The position numbers and the translations under genes are program-made. This document shows positions 34,941 through 42,420 of a stretch of DNA of 64,000 nt, piece by piece. The number at the start of each line of letters is the position of its first letter. The stretch's first letter is position 1. Location of the stretch: assembly GCF_002078015.1 (NCBI RefSeq), contig NZ_LWBP01000189.1, positions 48,568 to 112,567 of the forward strand, written 5' to 3'. Source of the stretch: Niastella populi. GTDB lineage: Bacteria > Bacteroidota > Bacteroidia > Chitinophagales > Chitinophagaceae. A model generated the notes under the pieces. It saw only the letters and a list, made by a program, of their open reading frames with translations. It made no database searches and was not told where the DNA came from.

Positions 34941-36374
34941 ATGACACATTTACAATTTCTGGCATTGCTTCCTTTTCTTATACTGGCAACCGCTGCCATT
35001 GTAGTGATCCTGCTTATTGCATTCAAACAAAGTCATACCGTAATACAGATCACAGGTTTTGTAATGATGTGCGGTGTTGTACTGGCTATGTGGTATGTGC
35101 GCGATACCCTGCCGCGCGAAGTGCCGCCCCTGCTGGTGGTGGATGGGTTTGCCGCCCTGTTCACCGGTTTAATAATATTTTCCGTATTGGTTGTCGGACT
35201 GCTTTCATACATTTATTTTGAAGAAAGGGAAGAGAACCCCAAAGAATATTACATCCTGCTTTTTTTGGCAACGCTGGGCTCCGCCGTATTGACCATCAGC
35301 CGGCATTTTGTGTCGTTGTTCATTGGGCTTGAATTGCTGAGCGTAAGCCTGTATGCGCTCATCGCTTATTTGCGGAACCGCAATAACGCAGTGGAGGCGG
35401 GTATGAAATACCTGGTGCTGGCGGCTTTGTCGTCTGCCTTTTTGTTATTCGGTATGGCCCTCATTTATATGGAAACCGGCAGTATGGAATTTACAGCTAT
35501 TGGCCGCGCGCTCGAAACCTCAGGCTCGTCGGTATTGTTCCTGATGGGTATAGGTTTGATCGTTGTTGCCATTGGTTTTAAACTGGCGTTGGTGCCATTT
35601 CATTTATGGGCAGCCGATGTATACCAGGGGGCGCCGGCCCCGGTGACGGCGTTTATAGCCACGGTTTCGAAAATTGGCGTTTTTGCCGTTTTGATCCGTT
35701 TTGCACAGGCGGTGCATTTGCAGCAGAATACACTTGCGGTTACCGTTTTTACCGTATTAGCCATCGCCTGTATGTTGACGGGTAATATCCTGGCGTTGAT
35801 GCAACAAAATATAAAACGATTGCTGGCTTATTCATCCATAGCGCATTTCGGTTATTTGCTGGTGGCATTTTTGTCGGGCGATGCCGGTGTGGGGCCAACG
35901 GTATTTTACCTGCTTGCGTATTCTATAACCTTATTATCTGCCTTTGGCATTATAACCTTATTATCAACCACCCGCCGCGATGCCGATGATTTGAGTGGTT
36001 ATCGCGGATTGTTCTGGCGGAGCCCATTGATGGCAGCCATATTTACGATCGCTTTATTTTCACTGGCCGGAATTCCTTTAACGGCCGGTTTTCCTGCCAA
36101 ATTTTTTATTCTTACCGCCGGCGTACAACAAAATATGTGGCTGCTGGCCGTGGTACTGGTGTTAAGCAGTGTGATCGGTTTGTATTATTATCTGCGTATC
36201 ATCAGCACGCTGTTTGCCGCGCCGCCTTTAACGTCCGTTAAAGAAAGAACACTTCACCCTTTCTTTTATGCGGCAACGTATACGTCTCTCGTTGTGTTGA
36301 TGTGTTTGCTCGCTTGGCTTGGCGTGTTCCCGGGTTTTATAGTAGACCAGGTACAGGCCTTTCTGCAATTTTGA
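34941..36374 (+). CDS. nuoN: NADH-quinone oxidoreductase subunit N
   Basis: This 477-residue antiporter-like membrane subunit is the last gene of the complex I cluster. Signatures are FIGLELLSVSLYALIAYLR (with the conserved Glu), KLALVPFHLWAADVYQGAPAPVTAF split at its core, and NIKRLLAYSSIAHFGYLLVAF. About 14 spans are expected. It is convergent with the ABC ATPase gene; the 73-bp gap between them shows no clear terminator. Confidence 0.96.
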   Translation: MTHLQFLALLPFLILATAAIVVILLIAFKQSHTVIQITGFVMMCGVVLAMWYVRDTLPREVPPLLVVDGFAALFTGLIIFSVLVVGLLSYIYFEEREENPKEYYILLFLATLGSAVLTISRHFVSLFIGLELLSVSLYALIAYLRNRNNAVEAGMKYLVLAALSSAFLLFGMALIYMETGSMEFTAIGRALETSGSSVLFLMGIGLIVVAIGFKLALVPFHLWAADVYQGAPAPVTAFIATVSKIGVFAVLIRFAQAVHLQQNTLAVTVFTVLAIACMLTGNILALMQQNIKRLLAYSSIAHFGYLLVAFLSGDAGVGPTVFYLLAYSITLLSAFGIITLLSTTRRDADDLSGYRGLFWRSPLMAAIFTIALFSLAGIPLTAGFPAKFFILTAGVQQNMWLLAVVLVLSSVIGLYYYLRIISTLFAAPPLTSVKERTLHPFFYAATYTSLVVLMCLLAWLGVFPGFIVDQVQAFLQF

Positions 36375-36447
36375 TCTGTTGATTGCGCGTTATCGCCAAT
36401 AAGGAAGGCTTTCAACAAAGAACATCATGCGCAGCATCGCGGCTTTT

Positions 36448-37422
36448 TTAAGAATGCTTCCTGAACGAAACATACACATCATCGCCGAACTTCAGATCGC
36501 CATTATCCGTTCTTACAATTACCATGCTTTCAGGCAACGCCACTTCCACCTCATAACCGCTGCCGAGGAAAGCCACGTCGGTTACTTTTCCTGCAACAGC
36601 CGTTTTACTTTTTTTGACCGCCAGCGTAAAGGCTTCGGGTCTTATAAAATATTGCTTGCGGTTGCCATATGCCTTTGGTATTTCGCCAAACCTGGCCGCT
36701 TCTGTTTTGGCGAACACATTATAGGTGCCGAATAAGCCGGCCGCATATTCGTTAACCGGTTGCCGGTATACTGTTTCGGGTATGTCCTGTTGAATGATCT
36801 GTCCGTTCTTCATTACGATGATCTCATCGGCCCAGCCAAGCGCATCGGCGGGGTCGTGAGACACTATCAAAAAAGTGATGCCCAGTTTTTCACCCATGGC
36901 GCGGATAACGGACCGCAGTGTATTCCGATGCAGGTTGTCGAGGTTCGAGAACGGTTCATCGAGCAGGAACAGTTTGGGTGCGCCGGTCAGCAGGCGTGCC
37001 ATGGCAATGCGTTGTTTTTCTCCCCCCGAAATTTGGTCGGTCTTGCGTTTCAGCAAATGTTTTATGTGACAGATCTCATACAGGCTTTGCGCTTCCGATT
37101 CCGGTAAGGTATTGGCGTATTCAAGAATTTCTTCAACGCGGTAGTTGTTGCGGAGTTCAAAGTGTTGCGACAAATACGCCATTTGCGGATGCCCGGGGAT
37201 CAGCCGTTCATTCGGCCCTTCCACATGTTTATCTTCAAACAGCACATCACCGCTATCGGGCTGTATCAATCCGCCAATGATCTTCAGCAGGGTGCTTTTT
37301 CCCGAGCCCGATTCGCCAACAATCGCCAGTTTCCGGAACTTTTTCTGGGAGAATGATATATCCTGAAGCACCACATTGCCATTGAGTTGTTTGCCAATTC
37401 CTGAAACTTTTAATAATGCCAT
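36448..37422 (-). CDS. Orphan ABC transporter ATP-binding protein
   Basis: This 324-residue ATPase is of the PotA/FbpC-like import class. The Walker A is GESGSGKST (36-44), the ABC signature ISGGEKQRIAM (131-141), the Walker B LFLLDEP (151-157) and the switch His H189 (VSHD). A C-terminal regulatory part (about 235-324) is of TOBE type. It should be intact. No permease or binding protein is adjacent, so either its partners are elsewhere or it has another role. The cyclase gene lies 114 bp upstream on the same strand, with a weak promoter-like site between. Confidence 0.9.
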   Translation of the reverse strand: MALLKVSGIGKQLNGNVVLQDISFSQKKFRKLAIVGESGSGKSTLLKIIGGLIQPDSGDVLFEDKHVEGPNERLIPGHPQMAYLSQHFELRNNYRVEEILEYANTLPESEAQSLYEICHIKHLLKRKTDQISGGEKQRIAMARLLTGAPKLFLLDEPFSNLDNLHRNTLRSVIRAMGEKLGITFLIVSHDPADALGWADEIIVMKNGQIIQQDIPETVYRQPVNEYAAGLFGTYNVFAKTEAARFGEIPKAYGNRKQYFIRPEAFTLAVKKSKTAVAGKVTDVAFLGSGYEVEVALPESMVIVRTDNGDLKFGDDVYVSFRKHS

Positions 37423-37493
37423 ATTGCCCGGGTATTGTTGAATAATTCAGACGGGGAAGCATGAATTATGGAAAAATGCCATTTGTTGAGGGG

Positions 37494-37501
37494 CAAAAGT
37501 A
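37494..37501 (-). promoter_or_regulatory. TACTTTTG, possible -7 element for the ABC ATPase gene
   Basis: On the minus strand the sequence matches TAnnTTTG exactly, about 70 nt before the ABC start, but no TTG lies 19-21 nt upstream. It is a weak call. Confidence 0.3.
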
Positions 37502-37536
37502 ATTAAAATGGCTTAACTGCTTAAATCGGCACCCAT

Positions 37537-39450
37537 TCAAATCCCCATCCGTTGTTTCAGGTCATGAAACCTGGGATCGGCTTTCACCACTTTGTAAGGC
37601 GGATATTCAATAAAGCAGGCAACGGGGCCCATTCGTTTATCGATGCATTCGTTGAGGTAATAGTAAGTTTTATCTATATCGCCAATGCCCAGCCATACGG
37701 CTGCCAGGTCGCCATCGACTACCGAGTCGGGTTCCTGCTGTTGTCTTAATTCAAGTTTGTGAACGCACTCCAGTGCTTTATCCATCATGCCGCAGCGGGC
37801 ATAACAAACGCCGAGGCCCATCAACCCTTTAAGCGGATGACCGGTGAGCCGGTGTACTTCTTCAAACAATACAAGGGCCGACTTCCAATCGCCCTTCATG
37901 CCAATGGCCCATGCTTTCAACTCGATGGCGCTGCGCATTTCAGGGTTCATCTCAAGCAGCTTGTCGGCCTGGCGAATGGCATCATCGAACCTTTCTTCAA
38001 AAATATACATGGTACCCAGCGAGCGAATGATGGTGGGTGAAAGGGGATCTATCTGTTCGGCATGTTCCAGTACTTTCACGCCTTCCGGTTTTTGCGCTTT
38101 GGCGATATAATAAAAACCAAGCAGGTCATAGGCTTCCACCCGGCTTGGGTTCAGTTCGATGGCTTTTTGCAGCGCAGCATACGCTTCATCCCATTTCCAT
38201 TCATAATATAAAAAGGCCATGGCCTTTGCAATATGGCCTTCGGCGATGTTGTCATCCAGCTCAAGGGCCTTATCGGCATACTGATGACCGATCTCGAAGG
38301 CGGTATGCGGGATCATTTGTCCCATGGTGCCCAGGCTGCAATAAGACTGCGCTACCATGGCATGCGCTTCTGCATAACCTGGTTCTATGGCAATGGCCTG
38401 TTTAAAACATTCAATGGCTTTGCGGGTATCTGCGGGTGTTATCTTGTTCTTGAAATGCAATCCCTTCAGGTAATGGGTATAGGCAGCAATATTTTTTACG
38501 CTTGATCTTATTGCAGGCCGATCTGCGCCTGACAGGTTTTCCTTCAGCTTATTGGCGATGATACCGCTGATCTCATCCTGTACTTCAAAAATATCGTCGA
38601 GTTTGCGGTCGTAGGTTTCGCTCCAGATATGAAAACCATCGGCAGCATTGATCAGCTGGGCGGTGATGCGTACCCGGTTACCTGCCTTGCGCACGCTTCC
38701 TTCCAGGATCTTATCTACATTAAGTTGAATGGCAATGTCGCGAATATCGTCGTTCTTTCCCTTGAATGCAAAAGCCGAAGTGCGGGAGGTCACCTGCAGG
38801 CCATCCACACGGGTAAGCGTATTCAGCAATTCTTCTGTAATACCATCGCTGAAGTATTCATTTTCGGGGTCGGCGCTCATATTTACAAAGGGAAGTACAG
38901 CCAGCCGGTTAACCGGGGCGGCGGTTTTGCCGCGCACTTCACTTCGGCCGGGAACGATAATGCCATTGTTGGCAATGGCGAATACCCTGATGGGTTGTTT
39001 AATATTTTTCAGTTCAAAATAGCCCAGTTCACGGGTTTGAATATGTTCCTGGTTGCGGATCTCATCGAATACTTTTTCCGATACGAATACACCGCCCGGC
39101 ACTGCCAGCGATTCAATGCGGGAGGCGAGGTTTACGCCATCGCCATAGATGGCCTCTTCTTCTATGATAACATCGCCGGTATGGATGCCGATGCGCAGGT
39201 CGACTTTGGGGTGTTGTAATAATTGTTGCTGTATTTCTATGGCGGCATGTACGCTATCGATGGCGCTATTGAAAATGCTCAGTGAGCCGTCGCCATAATA
39301 TTGTAAAATTTTCCCATGGAACCGGGCAATAGTATGCTCCAGGACTTCCTTAAGCCGCTGGCGTTTGGCACGGGCCAGTTGCTCGTTTTCCTGCATCAGG
39401 GCGGTATACCCGGTCATATCGGCAAATAAAATAGCAGCAAGTTGTCGCAT
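37537..39450 (-). CDS. Class III adenylate/guanylate cyclase with TolB-like and TPR domains
   Basis: This 637-residue soluble protein has a class III nucleotide cyclase domain at residues 1-170, with metal-binding D11 (LFADMTGYTAL) and D54 (YYGDGSLSIF) and the segment GIHTGDVIIEEEAIYGDGVNLASR. A TolB-N-like domain follows at about 185-305 (LAVLPFVNMSADPENEYFSD, DKILEGSVRKAGNRVRI), then TPR repeats from about 330 to 630. This architecture is widespread in environmental bacteria; which nucleotide is made cannot be read safely. It is followed on the same strand by the orphan ABC ATPase. Its regulators are unknown. Confidence 0.92.
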   Translation of the reverse strand: MRQLAAILFADMTGYTALMQENEQLARAKRQRLKEVLEHTIARFHGKILQYYGDGSLSIFNSAIDSVHAAIEIQQQLLQHPKVDLRIGIHTGDVIIEEEAIYGDGVNLASRIESLAVPGGVFVSEKVFDEIRNQEHIQTRELGYFELKNIKQPIRVFAIANNGIIVPGRSEVRGKTAAPVNRLAVLPFVNMSADPENEYFSDGITEELLNTLTRVDGLQVTSRTSAFAFKGKNDDIRDIAIQLNVDKILEGSVRKAGNRVRITAQLINAADGFHIWSETYDRKLDDIFEVQDEISGIIANKLKENLSGADRPAIRSSVKNIAAYTHYLKGLHFKNKITPADTRKAIECFKQAIAIEPGYAEAHAMVAQSYCSLGTMGQMIPHTAFEIGHQYADKALELDDNIAEGHIAKAMAFLYYEWKWDEAYAALQKAIELNPSRVEAYDLLGFYYIAKAQKPEGVKVLEHAEQIDPLSPTIIRSLGTMYIFEERFDDAIRQADKLLEMNPEMRSAIELKAWAIGMKGDWKSALVLFEEVHRLTGHPLKGLMGLGVCYARCGMMDKALECVHKLELRQQQEPDSVVDGDLAAVWLGIGDIDKTYYYLNECIDKRMGPVACFIEYPPYKVVKADPRFHDLKQRMGI

Positions 39451-39825
39451 AACTGCTGCAATTTAAGTAAAAAAGGCAACGAGGCAACGATGCAGAAAGG
39501 CGGCGCGGTAGCAAGGTGCAAGGTAGAAGGACCCCGGGGCAATAGAGGACCGCTGCTTATATAAAGCGCGCGGCAACGAAATGATTATTAAAAAGTGAAG
39601 AGAGGCTGAACCTTTTGTGGAAGGTTTTGTACGCCTTTTCAACGATCAACCATTGATTGTTTACTTCATTTTGGTCTCCGAAATATACCAGGATATTTTT
39701 CATCGATCATTTATGATTCATCTGGCATATCGGCGAACGCGCATTTATTTACGTTTGCATATTGCCGATTGGCGACTGCCGGTTCACGATTTATTCACAT
39801 CAGTAGTAGCTGGTATAGTTATTGA

Positions 39826-39984
39826 ATGAAGGGGCTGTTGAAAATTAAACCTTCAGCTATGCATAAACGTACCTACACGTGGGCGGTTTCATTAATAATT
39901 ATTGCCTGCGTTCTCTTATTAATAACGCTGGCCATTCTTTGTATCGATTTACCAAATTCCCATATTAATATATTCGCTAATTAG
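39826..39984 (+). CDS. Possible small single-span membrane protein, 52 aa
   Basis: A 52-codon frame begins MKGLLKIKPSAMHKRTYTWA, continues with one strongly hydrophobic segment (about residues 19-40, rich in Leu, Ile and Ala) and ends HINIFAN. The positive-inside N-terminus and single span are what a small inner-membrane protein would show. A start at the second Met (39859) would also work. No family is recognised and the frame may be chance. Confidence 0.35.
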   Translation: MKGLLKIKPSAMHKRTYTWAVSLIIIACVLLLITLAILCIDLPNSHINIFAN

Positions 39985-40058
39985 CAGTCAGTGCGTTTTT
40001 CTGTTATGATATTAACATAAAAAGCACTTGCGTAAGCACTCACAAGGCCCTGTATTTC

Positions 40059-40095
40059 ATTATCACATTAGCATATTATCACATTATCACATTGG
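40059..40095 (+). repeat. Octamer array ATTATCAC type
   Basis: The words ATTATCAC, ATTAGCAT, ATTATCAC, ATTATCAC, then ATTGG, end 19 nt before the GH114-like gene's ATG. They are the reverse complement of the TAATGTGA-type arrays at 1416 and 19479. Confidence 0.75.
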
Positions 40096-40113
40096 AAAAC
40101 CAATCCTTATAAT

Positions 40114-41142
40114 ATGAACAATATCCGGACCCGCTATCTGTGGATAGCCGCTTTTTTGGTTTTTGGCACAGCCTGTAAAAAGAGTGCAGGTGATGATGCC
40201 GGTTTAAAAGAAAAAGAATATTCGAAGATCAACGCCGCTATTGATCATGAAGAAGAAATGAGAACTTTTATTGAAGGCCTCAGTGCTTATGCGCGGCAGC
40301 AGCAGCCAGGCTTTCTGATCGTATCGCAGGATGCGCTGCCGCTGATGACCAGCACCGGTGACACAGCCGGAACGCCGGATACCGATTATCTGAATGCGAT
40401 CGATGGGGTAGGGCAGGAAGAAGTGTATTATGGGTATAATAATATAGATGATGCCACTACGCCCACCAGTGCACGAAATGCTTATTTACGCATGTTGCGG
40501 TTCGCGCAACGGCATGGCAAGCGCGCATTGGTAACCGATTATTGCACCACTGGCACAAAGGTCAACGCTTCTTACACCAACAACTTCAACCAGGGATTTA
40601 TTTCTTATGTTGCCAGGCAACGTGAGCTTGACACTATTTCCACGGCCACGCCGTATAATGTACATGCAGGTAATGTGAACACCCTGAGCGATGCAAAGAA
40701 CTTTTTGTACCTGATCAATCCGCACACCTATACCAGCAAAACACAGTTCCTGAATGAGTTGCGGGCTACCAATTTCGATGTACTCATTCTCGATGGTTTC
40801 TTTAACGATGATTCGGCGCCTTTAACGTACAATGACGTGCAGTCGTTAAAAACAAAAGCTAATGGCGGCAAAAGAATTGTGCTGGCGTATGTGGCTATCG
40901 GTCATGCGGAAGATTACCGGGCTTACTGGAACAACGACTGGTTTACCAATCCCCCGGCCTGGTTAGATATTGCCGAAGACCCGGATTGGGAAGGAAATTA
41001 CATGGTGCGTTACTGGATGCAGGACTGGAAAAATATCGTTTATGGAAACGATGCTTCTTACATAAAGCGATTTACCAATGCAGGTTTCGACGGCGCTTAC
41101 CTCGACACGTATGACTATACCTATTGGGAAACGCATAATTAA
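40114..41142 (+). CDS. GH114/TM1410-like lipoprotein (putative endo-alpha-1,4-polygalactosaminidase family)
   Basis: This 342-residue protein has a lipoprotein signal (lipobox FGTAC, Cys about residue 21). A TIM-barrel-like domain fills the rest: DVLILDGFF (about 224-232), RIVLAYVAIGHAEDYRAYW and the terminal GFDGAYLDTYDYTYW. These blocks match the TM1410/GH114 family, some members of which cut galactosaminogalactan; acidic residues at strand ends could be catalytic. It should be exposed on the envelope. It is a single gene followed by two strong hairpins. Substrate is not determined. Confidence 0.85.
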   Translation: MNNIRTRYLWIAAFLVFGTACKKSAGDDAGLKEKEYSKINAAIDHEEEMRTFIEGLSAYARQQQPGFLIVSQDALPLMTSTGDTAGTPDTDYLNAIDGVGQEEVYYGYNNIDDATTPTSARNAYLRMLRFAQRHGKRALVTDYCTTGTKVNASYTNNFNQGFISYVARQRELDTISTATPYNVHAGNVNTLSDAKNFLYLINPHTYTSKTQFLNELRATNFDVLILDGFFNDDSAPLTYNDVQSLKTKANGGKRIVLAYVAIGHAEDYRAYWNNDWFTNPPAWLDIAEDPDWEGNYMVRYWMQDWKNIVYGNDASYIKRFTNAGFDGAYLDTYDYTYWETHN

Positions 41143-41236
41143 GTTCATAAACCGGAGGGCGTAGCAGATGCTCAAACCCGGCGTTTAAACCATTACAACC
41201 TTTATCCTTTATTCATATAGCCATGAATGCTTTTTA

Positions 41237-41295
41237 GTCCCGCAAAGCGGGACAGCTAAACGGGAAGGCCCCCGACTTAACGTCGGGGGTTCTTG
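41237..41295 (+). terminator. Double hairpin terminator
   Basis: The first stem is GTCCCGC (41237-41243)/GCGGGAC (41247-41253) with loop AAA. The second stem is CCCCCGAC (41269-41276)/GTCGGGGG (41282-41289), followed by TTCTTGTTTTT. They follow the GH114-like gene. The second shares the CCCGAC/GTCGGG theme with units at 25726 and 46299. Confidence 0.7.
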
Positions 41296-41345
41296 TTTTT
41301 ATGGCCGGCACGAATTAATTTGGCGGCAGAAATAACTATATACAT

Positions 41346-41792
41346 ATGGACAAATTTGAGTTCACTAATATTTATACAAGGGAAAGCGAGGAAGCAAGTG
41401 ACCTGCAGGTGGCGTTTGTAAATAAAAAGCAGCCGAAAGCAGCCCTGCTCTATTCTCTTTTTGATCTTTATTATGTCAGCGTGCTTGATGCCGGTTTTAA
41501 GACATTTGAAGAATTTAAAGCTGATAAAGGGGCCAGTTTTTCAGGCACCATAACAGGTTGTCGGAGTATTGAAGCGCCGGAGGATATGCTTTTAATAAAA
41601 CTGGCCAGCAATGAGATCATCCAGTTGAAGTGGATGGAAGGGGAAACGCCCGAAGATGTGATCCAGGGTATGCGGGTAATTACGGAAGCATATAAATCAA
41701 TAAAAGGGCCTGGTGGTAAATCGGTGTATGATTCGATTCTGAGTTTATATGAGAAGGGAGAAGATTGTATGGTGTCGGATCTGAGGTTGTAG
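41346..41792 (+). CDS. Hypothetical protein, 148 aa
   Basis: I recognise no family. The protein is acidic, without signal peptide or membrane span. It has a predicted beta/alpha N-terminal half, a segment FSGTITGCRSIEAPEDMLLIKLASNE (about 62-87, only partly quoted elsewhere) and a helical C-terminal half (PEDVIQGMRVITEAYKSIKG). It is likely cytosolic. It stands between the hairpins at 41237-41295 and a 9-bp stem-loop at 41820-41846, so it is probably a separate transcript. Confidence 0.65.
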   Translation: MDKFEFTNIYTRESEEASDLQVAFVNKKQPKAALLYSLFDLYYVSVLDAGFKTFEEFKADKGASFSGTITGCRSIEAPEDMLLIKLASNEIIQLKWMEGETPEDVIQGMRVITEAYKSIKGPGGKSVYDSILSLYEKGEDCMVSDLRL

Positions 41793-41819
41793 AAAATAAA
41801 TTTTTAGATAATTTTTGAA

Positions 41820-41846
41820 GCAGGTACATTGTTTAGTTGTACCTGC
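41820..41846 (+). terminator. Stem-loop after the 148-aa gene
   Basis: GCAGGTACA (41820-41828) pairs perfectly with TGTACCTGC (41838-41846) across a 9-nt loop. No T-run follows, so termination is uncertain. Confidence 0.45.
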
Positions 41847-42014
41847 GTCTTGCACGCTTATCGGTCAAATCAACACGTCTATCGCCAAAATCTACACGGC
41901 TATTTGTTTAGCGCTATTTTTTCCCGTCAATAACCGCTCCGGTTTATTAACACTTATGCATACCGGATGTGTAAATGTGTTTAACTTGGTAACTAAAATC
42001 TAACAGGAAAATTA

Positions 42015-42043
42015 TTAGCGGATCATTTCGTATATTATATTTG
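42015..42043 (+). promoter_or_regulatory. Probable promoter of the RHS locus
   Basis: TTAG (42015-42018) is followed, 18 nt after its TTA, by TATATTTG (42036-42043), an exact TAnnTTTG. The -33 box has one mismatch. It is the best promoter in the 628-bp gap and lies about 375 nt before the first gene of the locus. Confidence 0.55.
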
Positions 42044-42049
42044 CAACAT

Positions 42050-42420
42050 AGCACTCTCTCCAAAAGAACCCGGAAACTATTTTCAATAACCCAACCAAAC
42101 CTGTTTATGATTTGTAGTATGGAACTTCGATCTTGTCTGGTAATATTTCAGGATTATTATCATTCCATTTACAATTACTTCTTCAGGTAACCTGCTATGT
42201 ATAAGCATTAGCCGTAATCAATGGTGTTATTTTAGTTATTGCTTAAAGCCACTGTTTTAAGTAAGCTGCAACCTTTTGCCTCAACTTTTTAGTTCAGGTT
42301 TAGAGCTTGTGACCGTAAGCATTGTATTGCTTATATCAAGGATTTTATTTCCAGTAAACTGCTGTTGAAGACAGCAGCATGATATTGTATTGACTTTTAT
42401 TAACTGTATAAACTTTTCGT
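42050..42420 (+). other. Long untranslated leader of the RHS locus
   Basis: If the promoter at 42015-42043 is used, about 370 nt are transcribed before the first gene. The stretch holds a 27-codon frame (42106-42189), the stem GCTGTTGAAGACAGC near 42362 and no recognised riboswitch. It could control expression of the toxin locus. Confidence 0.35.

Larger units (their letters stand above)
39451..40113. other. Intergenic region between the cyclase and GH114-like genes
   Basis: This 663-bp divergent gap holds one possible small membrane-protein gene (39826-39984) and an octamer array (40059-40095). A 70-codon plus-strand frame at 39617-39829 is not supported by composition or homology that I can see. 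No strong TAnnTTTG promoter was found. Confidence 0.5.

Noticed and set aside
39617..39829. 70-codon plus-strand frame after the cyclase gene
   Set aside because: The composition is unlike a protein, there is no promoter or family resemblance, and the better small frame starts at 39826.
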